This document shows, one piece after another, positions 34,029 through 44,386 of a stretch of DNA of 64,000 nucleotides (its first letter is position 1; the number at the start of each line of letters is the position of its first letter). The notes below the pieces were generated by a model. That model made no database searches. It was not told where the DNA came from and worked only from the letters and a program-made list of their open reading frames with translations. The translations under genes and the position numbers were made by a program. Origin of the DNA: Flavobacteriales bacterium (lineage in GTDB: Bacteria > Bacteroidota > Bacteroidia > Flavobacteriales_D > Parvicellaceae); contig JAOASC010000048.1 of the NCBI GenBank assembly GCA_025210295.1, forward strand, positions 286,977 through 350,976, given 5' to 3'.

Positions 34029-37000
34029 ATGTTTGATAAAATAATAGCTTATTCCGTAAGGAATAAGTTTATGATAGGGCTATTTATGGCTGCCCTTACA
34101 ATTTGGGGTATTTTCTCCATTCGTCAATTGCCAATTGATGCAGTTCCTGACATCACGAATAATCAGGTTCAAATAATCACTATTTCTCCAACTCTTGCCA
34201 CACAAGAAATAGAGCAATTTATTACTACCCCTGTAGAGCTTGCTTTACAAAACTTACAACAAGTAGAAGAGATTAGATCAACCTCTAGGTTTGGGCTTTC
34301 AACTATTACTGTTGTGTTTGAGGAAGGCTATGATATTTATCTTGCTAGACAATTGGTTGGAGAAAGAATTAAAGCAGCCCAAGAAGCTATACCAAATGGA
34401 CTTGGAGTACCTGAAATGACTCCAATTTCTACAGGGTTGGGCGAGATTTATCAGTATGTCATTAGACCAGAGGAAGGTTTTGAAGATAAATATTCCCCAA
34501 TGAAACTAAGAACAATTCAAGACTGGATTGTAAAAAGACAACTTTTAGGTATTGAAGGTGTTGCTGAAATAAATTCAATGGGAGGTTATTTAAAGCAATA
34601 CGAAGTTGCTATTAATCCTGACGTATTAAAATCTACTGGAATTAGTATTTCAGAGGTGTTTCTCGCTTTAGAAAAAAGTAATGAAAATACAGGAGGAGCA
34701 TATATTGAAAAAAACTCTAATGCTTATTATATTAGATCAGAGGGTATTTCAAAGTCAAAGGAAGATATTGGTAATGTGGTAATCAAAAACAAAAGCAACA
34801 TTCCAGTCCTTATTAAGGATATAGCAACCGTAAAATTTGGTAAAGCACCTAGATATGGAGCTTTAGTTAGAAATGGAGAAGAAGCTGTTGGAGGAAGAGT
34901 AATGATGTTTAAAGGAGCAAACTCGGCAGAGGTTACAGCTTTAGTAAAAGAACGAGTTATTCAAGTTCAAAAATCTTTACCTAAAGGAGTTGTGTTAGAA
35001 CCTTACTTAGTTAGAGATAAGCTAGTTAAAACTGCAATCGGTACTGTTGAGAAAAACCTTATTGAAGGAGGGTTAATCGTAATATTTATTCTTGTTTTAT
35101 TATTAGGTAATTGGAGAGCAGGTTTAATAGTTGCTTCTGTAATTCCTTTTGCTATGCTTTTTGCCGTATCAATGATGAATCTTTTAGGTATAAGTGCTAA
35201 CCTTATGAGTTTAGGTGCTATTGACTTTGGGTTAATTGTAGATGGAGCTGTAATAATTGTAGAAGCTATTGTACATAGACTTCAAGTTAAACACGCAGGT
35301 AAAATGCTTACTCAAAATGAAATAAATAACGAAGTAATTTCTTCTTCTCAAAAAATTAGAAGTTCAGCTGCATTTGGAGAAATAATTATCTTGATGGTCT
35401 ATATACCAATTTTAGCTTTAGTAGGAATTGAAGGTAAAATGTTTAAGCCAATGGCTCAAACGGTTATGTTGGCAATTGCAGGGGCTTTAATACTTTCATT
35501 AACCTACGTTCCAATGATGGCTGCTTTATTTTTAAATAAGAAAGTTTCTAATAAGAGAACAATAGCGGACAAAATTATAGACTTTTTCCAAAGAGGTTAT
35601 ACACCTGTTTTGAATAAAGCTTTAGCTTATAAAAAGATATTTGTAGGTACTACTGCTGTGTTATTTATTGTGAGTGCTTTTGCCTTTAGTAGAATGGGAG
35701 GAGAATTTATACCAACATTAGAGGAGGGAGATTTAGCCATGCAACAAATCTTACCTCCTGGTAGCTCATTGTCTCAAAGTATAGAAACATCAAAAATGAT
35801 TCAGAAAAAATTATTAAAAGAATTTCCTGAGATAACTGAAATAGTTACCAATATAGGTAGTGCCGAAATTCCAACAGACCCAATGCCTGTTGAAATTGGA
35901 GATGCCACATTAATAATGAAGCCAAAAAAGGAATGGGTCACTGCTAAAAGTAGGCAAGGTATGTTTGAAAAAATAGAAGAGTCACTCGAAAACATACCCG
36001 GAGTTGGTTATGAATTTTCACAGCCTATCCAATTAAGGTTTAATGAATTAATGACTGGTACAAAAGCAGATATAGCAATTAAATTATTTGGAGAAGATTT
36101 AGACACTCTTTATTTAAAAGCGAAAGAAGCTGAAAACATTATTAACAAACTAAACGGAGTTGCTACTGTTAATGTTGAGCAAACCATAGGAATGCCACAA
36201 ATTATGGTTACCTATAAATATGATAAAATGGCTCAATATGGACTTCATATTAAAGACGTAAACCAAGTAATAAGAACTGCTTTTGCAGGAGAAAAAGCAG
36301 GGGTTATTTATGAAGGAGAGAAAAGATTTGATTTAGTTTTAAGATTAGATGAACAGTTCAAAACGAACCAACAGGATGTCGAAAATTTGTTTGTATCACT
36401 AGAGAATGGAACACAAATACCTTTAATCAATGTTGCTGATATTAATTTGGTGAATGCACCAATGCAAATCTCCAGAGAAAATACGAAAAGAAGGATTGTT
36501 ATTGGTGTAAATGTCGGAGATACAGATGTTGAAACGCTAGTTGAAAGCATTCAAAAAGAACTAAATGCTAAGTTAACATTGCCTGTTGGGTATTATTTTA
36601 CTTATGGAGGACAATTTGAAAACCTTAAAGCAGCCAATGCTAGGTTATCTGTTGCCTTACCCATTGCTTTAGGTCTTATTTTTATTTTGTTGTATTTCAC
36701 ATTTAGTTCAATCTCACAAGCAGCATTAATATTCACAGCTATTCCTCTATCTGCAATCGGAGGTATTTGGGCATTAGAGTTAAGAGGAATGCCATTTAGT
36801 ATTTCTGCAGGAATTGGTTTTATAGCTCTTTTTGGAGTAGCTGTATTAAATGGAATAGTTCTAATAGGATATTTTAATCAGTTAAAAAAGGAAGGTATGA
36901 CAGATTTAAAAGAAAGAATATTAGTTGGAACAAAAGTAAGATTAAGACCTGTGTTAATGACTGCTGCTGTTGCTTCCCTTGGTTTTTTACCAATGGCAAT

Positions 37001-38336
37001 ATCCTCTTCAGGTGGTGCAGAAGTACAAAGACCACTTGCAACTGTTGTTATAGGAGGATTGTTGACAGCAACCTTTTTAACATTGGTTATTTTACCAATT
37101 TTATACTACTGGTTAGAAAGTTGGAATATCAAAAAAAATAAAATTTCAAAAACAGCTCTGCTGCTTGGTATAATATTTTTTGGTTTGACAAGTAATTCGT
37201 TTTCTCAAACACAATCTCTATCACTAGATAGTGCTATTAACATGGCAATGAAAAATCATCCTAATATAAAAGCTGCTAATTTAGAAATAGAGCGAAATGA
37301 AGCACTAAAAATGAAATATAGTTTAGGTAAAACAGATATTTCATACCAAGGAGATGGACTAGTTGATAAAGATTTTGGACAGCAAGTAAATCAAATTGGA
37401 ATAGTACAAAACATTCCAAATCCAAGTGTTACAAAGTCAGCAAATAGACTTCAAGATGAATTAATAGAAAAAAGTAATCTTTCTAAACAAGTAGCGGAAA
37501 ATGAGCTTAAATGGAAAGTGAAAAATTTGTATTATGAAATTCAGTATAAGCAAGAATTATCAACTTTATATTCTTCTTTGACAGAAACTTATTTAAAGAA
37601 TTATAATAGAGCTAAAGTTAGAGTTGAGGCAGGAGAGACGAATCAAATAGAATTTCTTTCTCTTCGATCCAAATGGAATGAGTTTAATGTGCTTTTTAAA
37701 CAGAATAAAATTGAACTTTCCTTATTGTATCAACAATTCCAATTGCTTTTGAATTCGAATACTTTAGTAACTGAAGTTGACTCTATCTATAAAGAAAACT
37801 ACGTTCCAAATATGCCATTGGATTTAAACATTTATCTAAAAATAAATGACCAGAATAGTGCGATTGAGGAAGCAAAAATTAAAATATTAAAAGCAGATCT
37901 TAAACCCGATTTCAATATTGGATATGCAGCACAAAACTACTATTCTGGAGGTTGGTATAGTGGTGCTCAGGCAGGTGTTTCGTTTAATATTTTTAGAGGA
38001 CAAACAAAACAAAAAATAGTAGCACAACAAATTCAAGCGAAAGTAATAAATGAACTTAATCAGAGTAAAAAGCTTGAATTGAAACAAAAAATAGCACAAG
38101 CAGAAGCATCTATAAATTTATACGAAGAAGGAGTTAAGATTTACAAAGAACAAATAGAGGTTATTAACCCTAAAATGATTCAAGTTGCTGAACTCAATTA
38201 TGAGGCAGGTGAAATTTCTTATTTAGAATTATTAAACACTCTGCAATTAGTAGCTACTAATTACAGTAATTACTGGAATCAGATAATGTCATACAATAAA
38301 GCTGTGGCAGATTATCAACTAATTAATAATCAATAA
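34029..38336 (+). CDS. czcA: CzcA-type heavy-metal RND pump fused to a TolC-like outer-membrane factor
   Basis: Residues 1-~1040 form the HME-RND inner-membrane antiporter (twelve spans). The TM4 motif DFGLIVDGAVIIVE is the signature of divalent-metal (Czc/Cnr/Ncc) members. After a new signal-peptide-like stretch (KTALLLGIIFFGLTSNSFSQ) residues ~1070-1435 make a TolC/OEP domain with two coiled-coil repeats. Such CzcA-CzcC fusions of ~1440 residues are typical of Bacteroidota. It exports Zn, Co or Cd from periplasm and cytoplasm with the adaptor encoded next. If made as one chain, the TolC part would have to be released or exported from an inner-membrane fusion. Confidence 0.93.
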   Translation: MFDKIIAYSVRNKFMIGLFMAALTIWGIFSIRQLPIDAVPDITNNQVQIITISPTLATQEIEQFITTPVELALQNLQQVEEIRSTSRFGLSTITVVFEEGYDIYLARQLVGERIKAAQEAIPNGLGVPEMTPISTGLGEIYQYVIRPEEGFEDKYSPMKLRTIQDWIVKRQLLGIEGVAEINSMGGYLKQYEVAINPDVLKSTGISISEVFLALEKSNENTGGAYIEKNSNAYYIRSEGISKSKEDIGNVVIKNKSNIPVLIKDIATVKFGKAPRYGALVRNGEEAVGGRVMMFKGANSAEVTALVKERVIQVQKSLPKGVVLEPYLVRDKLVKTAIGTVEKNLIEGGLIVIFILVLLLGNWRAGLIVASVIPFAMLFAVSMMNLLGISANLMSLGAIDFGLIVDGAVIIVEAIVHRLQVKHAGKMLTQNEINNEVISSSQKIRSSAAFGEIIILMVYIPILALVGIEGKMFKPMAQTVMLAIAGALILSLTYVPMMAALFLNKKVSNKRTIADKIIDFFQRGYTPVLNKALAYKKIFVGTTAVLFIVSAFAFSRMGGEFIPTLEEGDLAMQQILPPGSSLSQSIETSKMIQKKLLKEFPEITEIVTNIGSAEIPTDPMPVEIGDATLIMKPKKEWVTAKSRQGMFEKIEESLENIPGVGYEFSQPIQLRFNELMTGTKADIAIKLFGEDLDTLYLKAKEAENIINKLNGVATVNVEQTIGMPQIMVTYKYDKMAQYGLHIKDVNQVIRTAFAGEKAGVIYEGEKRFDLVLRLDEQFKTNQQDVENLFVSLENGTQIPLINVADINLVNAPMQISRENTKRRIVIGVNVGDTDVETLVESIQKELNAKLTLPVGYYFTYGGQFENLKAANARLSVALPIALGLIFILLYFTFSSISQAALIFTAIPLSAIGGIWALELRGMPFSISAGIGFIALFGVAVLNGIVLIGYFNQLKKEGMTDLKERILVGTKVRLRPVLMTAAVASLGFLPMAISSSGGAEVQRPLATVVIGGLLTATFLTLVILPILYYWLESWNIKKNKISKTALLLGIIFFGLTSNSFSQTQSLSLDSAINMAMKNHPNIKAANLEIERNEALKMKYSLGKTDISYQGDGLVDKDFGQQVNQIGIVQNIPNPSVTKSANRLQDELIEKSNLSKQVAENELKWKVKNLYYEIQYKQELSTLYSSLTETYLKNYNRAKVRVEAGETNQIEFLSLRSKWNEFNVLFKQNKIELSLLYQQFQLLLNSNTLVTEVDSIYKENYVPNMPLDLNIYLKINDQNSAIEEAKIKILKADLKPDFNIGYAAQNYYSGGWYSGAQAGVSFNIFRGQTKQKIVAQQIQAKVINELNQSKKLELKQKIAQAEASINLYEEGVKIYKEQIEVINPKMIQVAELNYEAGEISYLELLNTLQLVATNYSNYWNQIMSYNKAVADYQLINNQ

Positions 38337-38346
38337 AAATAATATC

Positions 38347-39594
38347 ATGAAAATTAATATAAAATATATATCATCAATAATTTTATTTCTAGCGGCTCTT
38401 TTAGTTGCTTCTTGTAATAGTAAGCAAGAGGAAGGAGACGGACATAATCATGGTTCGCACGAGGAAAGCCATGGTGATGAAGACGGACATGATCATTCTG
38501 AATCTGAAAACAAACACTCAGAACATGGAGAAGGAGAATCAATCCACCTAACAGCAGATCAAATTAAAACCATTGGTTTGGAATTAGGTAGTTTCTCAAC
38601 ATTAAAAGTAAACGATTATATTAAGTCAACTGGGTCAATCGGTTTACCTCCAAACGGATATTCATCTGTTTCTGTTAAAGCAGAAGGGATTATTGAAGGA
38701 ACAAAAAAATATGTAGAAGGAGATTACATCGAAAAAGGTGAGGTTATTGGCTATGTTGCTAGCACAAACTTTATTGTAATTCAGCAAGAGTATTTGGAAG
38801 CAAAAGCTGAGCTTAAACTAAAAGAGCTCGACTTAGAAAGACAACAATCATTAGTAAATGCAAATGCAGGTGTATCTAAAAGTTTACAAAATTCACAAGC
38901 TGAAGTAGAGATATTAAAAGCTCGTACTAGTGCTCTTGCTAAACAGTTAGAATATTTAGGTATTTCTGTTGACAAGCTAACTCATAATTCTTTAAGTGAA
39001 ACTATACCGATCGTTGCTCCTATGAGCGGGTTTATATCGGCAATTAATCTACATAATGGGATGTACGCAGTTCCCTCTAATGTCTTTATGGAAATAATGT
39101 CTTCTGATTTTTTACATCTTGAATTAGATATTTTTGAAAAGGATATTGCTTCTGTTAAAATAGGTCAAAAACTTAGTTATACTGTGCCTGCACTTGGGGA
39201 TACAATTTATTCTGGGGAAGTAAGTGTAATAGGCAAAGAGTTTGATATAGCTACTAAAACAGTTAGAGTGTATGGCAATTTAGATGGGCAAAAACCTACT
39301 TTCTTGAAAGACTTATTCATTAACGCTAAAATATGGTTAAACGATGCTAAAACAAATGCAGTTCCAGAAGGTGCTATAATAAAAGATGGTAATGACACTT
39401 TCATATATGCAGCTAAAGAAGAAGAAAAAGAAACCGAGTTCACAAAAATAAGGGTAATAGCAAGTGCAACAAACAATGGTTTTACTGCAGTAAAGTTATT
39501 AGAGAAAATACCTGAAGGTATGCAGATTGTAACTAAAGGAGCATATTATGTGAACGCACAATCTAAGGCAGGAGAATTAGAACATGAACATTAA
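38347..39594 (+). CDS. czcB: RND efflux periplasmic adaptor (CzcB-type) lipoprotein
   Basis: Lipobox LLVASC puts the mature N-terminus on the membrane. A His/Asp/Glu-rich stretch follows (DGHNHGSHEESHGDEDGHDH), a likely metal sponge. Then the usual adaptor order: barrel-sandwich hybrid (VKAEGIIEGTKKYVEGDYI), alpha-hairpin (about residues 135-205) and beta-barrel/membrane-proximal domains. Starts 10 bp after the pump gene. Confidence 0.93.
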   Translation: MKINIKYISSIILFLAALLVASCNSKQEEGDGHNHGSHEESHGDEDGHDHSESENKHSEHGEGESIHLTADQIKTIGLELGSFSTLKVNDYIKSTGSIGLPPNGYSSVSVKAEGIIEGTKKYVEGDYIEKGEVIGYVASTNFIVIQQEYLEAKAELKLKELDLERQQSLVNANAGVSKSLQNSQAEVEILKARTSALAKQLEYLGISVDKLTHNSLSETIPIVAPMSGFISAINLHNGMYAVPSNVFMEIMSSDFLHLELDIFEKDIASVKIGQKLSYTVPALGDTIYSGEVSVIGKEFDIATKTVRVYGNLDGQKPTFLKDLFINAKIWLNDAKTNAVPEGAIIKDGNDTFIYAAKEEEKETEFTKIRVIASATNNGFTAVKLLEKIPEGMQIVTKGAYYVNAQSKAGELEHEH

Positions 39595-39606
39595 AAAATA
39601 AACATT

Positions 39607-40191
39607 ATGTACTTATTTATTTTTCTAATCATTTATTTCTTTTTAGTATTCTTTTTAAGGTCATATTTACTATGGAGAAAAACTAAAATTAATCCCTTTA
39701 CATTCAGCAAAGGAGATGATGCTCATGGTTATAATGGAAAGATTTTTTCCTTTATATCAGTGATTGAGATAGTAGTTGTTGCCATTTATGCTTTCAATAA
39801 TTCTTGGATGAATATTCTTTTACCATTTTGGTATTTGGAATACGAGATTCTAGTCATAATTGGGTGGGTATTGCTTTTTATTTCACTGATAGTTGTGTCA
39901 ATTGCTCAAACTCAAATGGCTAATTCTTGGAGAATTGGTATTGATGAAAAAAATAAAACAGAACTGGTGACTAAAGGTTTTTTCTCCATGTCAAGAAATC
40001 CTATTTTTTTGGGAATTATGATAGCTAATATTGGGCTATTTTTGGTTTTGCCAAATGCATTTACACTTTTAATTATCTCATTATCTACGGTAAGTATTAA
40101 TACTCAAATAAGATTAGAAGAAGCTTTTTTAGAAATGGAGCATGGCAAAGAATATAGCAATTATAAACAAAAAGTAAGAAGATGGATTTAG
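39607..40191 (+). CDS. Isoprenylcysteine-methyltransferase-like (PEMT/ICMT) membrane protein
   Basis: 194 residues, about five membrane spans. C-terminal part MSRNPIFLGIMIANIGLF ... EEAFLEMEHGKEYSNYKQ is the conserved methyltransferase core of the phospholipid/isoprenylcysteine methyltransferase superfamily. Homologues often stand beside czc genes, where the substrate is unknown. Overlaps the ATPase gene by 10 bp. Confidence 0.8.
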   Translation: MYLFIFLIIYFFLVFFLRSYLLWRKTKINPFTFSKGDDAHGYNGKIFSFISVIEIVVVAIYAFNNSWMNILLPFWYLEYEILVIIGWVLLFISLIVVSIAQTQMANSWRIGIDEKNKTELVTKGFFSMSRNPIFLGIMIANIGLFLVLPNAFTLLIISLSTVSINTQIRLEEAFLEMEHGKEYSNYKQKVRRWI

Positions 40192-42155
40192 AAAATAACG
40201 AAGATTGTTGTTCAATAGAAGAAAAAATAAATAGCAATGATTCATCACATGCTAACCATGATGAAGAGGAACATTCACATGACAATGCTAACAAGAACTG
40301 GAAAGAATATTATCCAGCTTTTTTTAGTCTTATTATACTTTTAAGTGGTTTAATAATAGAACATCTTTTAAAATCTCCTTTTTTTGAGGGTTGGATAAAA
40401 ATAGTTTGGTATGTCGCAGCTTATTTACCTGTTGGTTTACCTGTGCTAAAACACGCATTTATATCACTAAAAAAAGGGGAAGTATTCACAGAGTTTTTTT
40501 TAATGAGTATTGCAACTATTGGGGCTATGGCAATCGGAGAATATCCTGAAGGTGTAGCTGTTATGTTGTTTTATGCAATTGGAGAATTATTTCAATCGGC
40601 AGCAGTAAGTAGAGCTAAAAACAACATTAAAGCACTACTTGATGTACGACCTAAAATTGCTAATGTTTATAGAGATGGAAAGTATCAAGAAATAAATCCT
40701 GAAACTGTTGAGATTGATGAAGTAATTCAAATAAAAGTAGGAGAAAAAGTACCATTAGATAGTACATTAATTTCAGAAAAAGCAAGTGTAAACACTTCTG
40801 CATTAACAGGAGAAAGCAAGCCGCAGACCTTAATTAAGGGCGAGAAAATATTAGCAGGTTCTATTAACTTGGAAGGTGTTATTGAAGCTAAAGTAACCAA
40901 GCTATATAATGATAGTTCCATTTCTCGAATTTTAGAATTGGTACAAAATGCTACTTCACGTAAATCTAAAACAGAATTACTGATAAGAAAGTTAGCGAAG
41001 ATTTACACTCCAATAGTGGTTTACTTAGCAATTGGGATATGTTTTATTCCTTACTTTTTTGTAGAAGAATATATTTTTAGTGAATGGTTATATCGTGCAT
41101 TAATATTCTTGGTAATCTCCTGTCCGTGTGCATTAGTCATTTCTATTCCGTTAGGCTATTTTGGGGGATTAGGAGCAGCTTCTAAAAATGGAATATTATT
41201 TAAAGGTGCGACTTTTCTTGACCAACTTTCTAAAGTAAATACCCTTGTAATGGATAAAACAGGGACAGTTACAAAAGGTGTTTTTAAAATTAAAGCAATT
41301 AAGATATTTAATTCTATCTCTGAGGTTGATTTTATGAAACAATTAATGGCAATAGAATCAAAGTCAACACATCCTATTGCAAAAGCAATTATGGAATATG
41401 ATAAAGATTCTCCTTTACTAGAAGTATCAGATATTAAAGAAATTGCTGGAAAAGGACTTACTGGAACTATTAAGGGTAAAATAATTGCTGTTGGTAATGG
41501 TAAATTAATGGAACAATTTAATATTTCTACACCCTCTGAAATAAATGATATTGTTGAGAGCATTGTCCTTGTTTCAATAGGAGGAGATTTTGCTGGCTAT
41601 GTTACTATTGCTGACGAACTAAAAGAGGATGCTATGCAAAGTATTAGACAACTTAGAAGTGTTGGTATTAAAGAATTGATTATGCTCTCTGGTGATAAAG
41701 ATTCCATTACGCAAGAGGTAGCTAAAGAATTAAATATTGACTATGCAAAAGGAGGTTTATTACCTGAAGATAAATTAAACGAGGTTGAGAACTTAAAAAA
41801 GGATGAATTCAAAATAGTTGCTTTTGTAGGAGATGGAATAAATGATGCCCCAGTTATTGCAGCAAGTGATGTTGGTATTGCAATGGGAGGTCTTGGAAGT
41901 GATGTAGCTATTGAGACTGCTGATGTCATTATTCAAACCGATCAACCTTCTAAAATTGCAACAGGAATTAACATTGGAAGAACTACACAAAAGATAATTT
42001 GGCAAAACATATTTTTGGCATTTGGTGTAAAAATTATTGTGCTTATTCTTGGAGCAGGAGGTTTAGCTACTATGTGGGAAGCTGTTTTTGCTGATGTTGG
42101 AGTTGCACTTTTAGCCATTCTTAACGCAATTAGATTACAGAGGATGAAGTGGTAG
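40182..42155 (+). CDS. zntA: Zn/Cd/Pb-type P1B ATPase
   Basis: Exports divalent soft metals from the cytoplasm. Has the CPC ion site (SCPCALVISIP), the phosphorylation motif DKTGTVTKG and the hinge GDGINDAPVI. The last membrane pair contains Lys in AFGVKIIVLIL and Asp in FADVGVALL, the pattern of Zn/Cd/Pb pumps rather than Cu pumps. The N-terminus lacks a ferredoxin-like HMA domain and instead has a His/Asp/Glu stretch (SHANHDEEEHSHDN). 657 residues. Last gene of the rightward half of the island. Confidence 0.93.
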   Translation: MDLENNEDCCSIEEKINSNDSSHANHDEEEHSHDNANKNWKEYYPAFFSLIILLSGLIIEHLLKSPFFEGWIKIVWYVAAYLPVGLPVLKHAFISLKKGEVFTEFFLMSIATIGAMAIGEYPEGVAVMLFYAIGELFQSAAVSRAKNNIKALLDVRPKIANVYRDGKYQEINPETVEIDEVIQIKVGEKVPLDSTLISEKASVNTSALTGESKPQTLIKGEKILAGSINLEGVIEAKVTKLYNDSSISRILELVQNATSRKSKTELLIRKLAKIYTPIVVYLAIGICFIPYFFVEEYIFSEWLYRALIFLVISCPCALVISIPLGYFGGLGAASKNGILFKGATFLDQLSKVNTLVMDKTGTVTKGVFKIKAIKIFNSISEVDFMKQLMAIESKSTHPIAKAIMEYDKDSPLLEVSDIKEIAGKGLTGTIKGKIIAVGNGKLMEQFNISTPSEINDIVESIVLVSIGGDFAGYVTIADELKEDAMQSIRQLRSVGIKELIMLSGDKDSITQEVAKELNIDYAKGGLLPEDKLNEVENLKKDEFKIVAFVGDGINDAPVIAASDVGIAMGGLGSDVAIETADVIIQTDQPSKIATGINIGRTTQKIIWQNIFLAFGVKIIVLILGAGGLATMWEAVFADVGVALLAILNAIRLQRMKW

Positions 42156-42166
42156 AAAATTAAAAA

Positions 42167-42200
42167 AAAATCTAGTCTTGATCTAACAAGACTAGATTTT
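42167..42200. terminator. Bidirectional terminator between the two convergent metal operons
   Basis: AAAATCTAGTCTTG pairs perfectly with CAAGACTAGATTTT across a 6-nt loop, flanked by A-run on the left and T-run on the right, so it serves both strands. Confidence 0.92.
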
Positions 42201-42209
42201 TAATATTAT

Positions 42210-42572
42210 TTATTCAGGTCTTTCATATTGACAGCACCCTGGCAATTCAGAATAAACTTCTTTATCAGCTCTATGTGAATCCGTATCATAACCAACACCT
42301 GCAATTTTAGCCTTTATTTTATCTTCATTCATTTTTTCAGGATTATAACTAACGGTAATCATTTTAGTTTCTCTATCCCAATCAGCATTACCAATACCAT
42401 CTTGTCCATTTAATGAACCCTCAATCGTTTTTTCGCACATACCACAGTTTCCATATACTTTGAATTCTGCTTTAGTTAGAGAATCATTTGATTCTTGTGC
42501 ATTTCCACAACTCATCAGCATTGATACTCCCAAAAATGCTGACATTACTAATTTTAACATTGTTTTTTTCAT
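42210..42572 (-). CDS. Lipoprotein-like HMA-domain protein
   Basis: 120 residues. Lipobox-like signal (SAFLGVSMLMSC) and a heavy-metal-associated fold with the CxxC in YGNCGMCEKTIE. C-terminal CCQYE adds thiols. Likely a periplasmic copper-binding or delivery protein feeding the CusCBA pump encoded upstream. 18 bp after the adaptor gene. Confidence 0.82.
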   Translation of the reverse strand: MKKTMLKLVMSAFLGVSMLMSCGNAQESNDSLTKAEFKVYGNCGMCEKTIEGSLNGQDGIGNADWDRETKMITVSYNPEKMNEDKIKAKIAGVGYDTDSHRADKEVYSELPGCCQYERPE

Positions 42573-42590
42573 TTGTTTTGTATTTTATTA

Positions 42591-44375
42591 TTAATGATTA
42601 TGTCCAATCATAGGACTATTGTTTGTTTTTGTTTTGATTACTTTATTTTTAAAATTCTCATCTATTGTTTCTTTAACTGATCCACAAGTAAGCATTTCAT
42701 CTCCAAAGTATGGATTCTTAATTTTAGATTCTTTACTCAGCCAATATGCTCCTTTATCATTTCCTGCCATTGGGCAAAATTGCACATAGAAAGTATCTTT
42801 TTCTACACCAAACGACTTAGTGGTTGATATTATAGTATTAGAAAGAGAACTGAATAAATTTCTTTGCTCTGAAATATCTGTAGCTTCAATTATACCATTT
42901 GTATTTTCAGTTATAGCTTTCATTTGAGCCATCCAAAAAACATGAGATTCTCCTTTAACTAGTTTCATATCTACTTTTTCTAAATTTTGTAACAATAGTT
43001 TTGAATTTTTGCTACTTTCTTTAACATTACTATTTACTAAAGCATTTTTGATGGATAAATAGTTTTCTAAAACTAATTCTAATTGAATTTTAAATTCAAT
43101 TGGAGTAGCCGAAGTATAATCAGGTAAGCCTTCAGACTTATTTGATAATAAGCTTCGGTTCATCATACTCGATTGATTGTTTAATTGAGCTGACGCATCT
43201 ATTACAAATGCTCCGTTAGTTACTACTTCATCTCCATTGTTTAAACCATCTAAAATAGTATAACTAGTTCCATTAGATTCTCCTAATGTTACTTCTCTAA
43301 ATTCAAAAGAGGGTGTTGGTAAATCAGGTAATTTAACATAAACAACAGAGCGTTCTCCTGTCCATAAAACCGCAGACTTAGGAACTAAAATAGAAACATT
43401 ATTACTACTGGTATTATTAATTGTTCCTTCTAGAAACATTTCTGGTTTTAGCAACTGATTTTGGTTGTTTATAGTAGTTCTAATAGTAGCTGTTCGAGTA
43501 GCTGGATTAATAACTGGATCTATAAAAACGATACTCGAAGTAAATATTTTATTTGGTATTGCAGGAGTATTAAAACTTATCTTATTACCTGTTTTTATCC
43601 CTCCTAAATCGGTTTCATAAACATCAAAAATTGCCCAAAGTTGATTCAAGTTTTGAATATCAAACAATACATCTCCTTCTTTTAAATAATCTCCAACAGA
43701 AACTTTCTTATTTAGAACTACTCCAGAAAATCCTGCATATATATTAAAGGATTCTATGACTTCTTTTGAGGTTATAATAGATTCAATTTGTTCCTCTGTT
43801 ATTTTCCAAAACTTTAGCTTGTTGACAGTGGCTTCATATAGTTTTGGATTAGCATCTTTTACTTTATTGGCTTCTAACAATTCTTTTTGAGCAGTAATTA
43901 GTTTAGGAGAGTAGATAGAGGCTATCTTTTGTCCTTTATTCACTTTTTCGCCTGTATAGCTTATAAATAGCTTTTCGATTCTACCCGAAATATGAGAAAC
44001 AATGCTAGCAGAATTTGTTTCATCTGATTTTATTTTTCCAGATAGTTTTAATCCTTTTGCATTAACATTTCCAGAACCAACTACGGTTGTTTGAATGTTA
44101 GCAATTTTAACAGCATCATCAGTCATTTCAAATACTAATGGATTTGAATTGTTATTTGCTTCTAATGGAATTAAATCCATTCCACATATTGGACAATCTC
44201 CTGCTTCAGGCTGACGAATTTGTGGATGCATAGAACACGTCCATATTTCCTCAGTTTTTGATTCTGAGGAGTTCTTTTCAGTGGTAGTTGAATCTTTTGT
44301 GGAACTTCCAAATATTAACCAGCCTAAAGCTAATCCTGCTCCTAATATTCCGATATATATGATATATTTTTTCAT
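42591..44375 (-). CDS. cusB: CusB-type RND adaptor with heavy-metal-binding and DUF3347 domains
   Basis: I start at ATG 44375 (MKKYIIYIGILG, membrane anchor); the open frame extends 38 codons further into the next gene. Order: anchor, heavy-metal-binding domain (CSMHPQIRQPEAGDCPICGM near residues 50-72), adaptor core with hairpin, then C-terminal DUF3347 with FCPMAGNDKGAYWL and NPYFGDEMLTCG, which together carry extra thiol and Met ligands. The set is typical of copper/silver CusCBA in Bacteroidota. Confidence 0.92.
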   Translation of the reverse strand: MKKYIIYIGILGAGLALGWLIFGSSTKDSTTTEKNSSESKTEEIWTCSMHPQIRQPEAGDCPICGMDLIPLEANNNSNPLVFEMTDDAVKIANIQTTVVGSGNVNAKGLKLSGKIKSDETNSASIVSHISGRIEKLFISYTGEKVNKGQKIASIYSPKLITAQKELLEANKVKDANPKLYEATVNKLKFWKITEEQIESIITSKEVIESFNIYAGFSGVVLNKKVSVGDYLKEGDVLFDIQNLNQLWAIFDVYETDLGGIKTGNKISFNTPAIPNKIFTSSIVFIDPVINPATRTATIRTTINNQNQLLKPEMFLEGTINNTSSNNVSILVPKSAVLWTGERSVVYVKLPDLPTPSFEFREVTLGESNGTSYTILDGLNNGDEVVTNGAFVIDASAQLNNQSSMMNRSLLSNKSEGLPDYTSATPIEFKIQLELVLENYLSIKNALVNSNVKESSKNSKLLLQNLEKVDMKLVKGESHVFWMAQMKAITENTNGIIEATDISEQRNLFSSLSNTIISTTKSFGVEKDTFYVQFCPMAGNDKGAYWLSKESKIKNPYFGDEMLTCGSVKETIDENFKNKVIKTKTNNSPMIGHNH

Positions 44376-44386
44376 TGTTTTAGTAT

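Noticed and set aside
41156..41563. 135-codon ORF antisense to the Zn/Cd ATPase
   Set aside because: Shadow of a well-conserved gene on the other strand; no start context or family.
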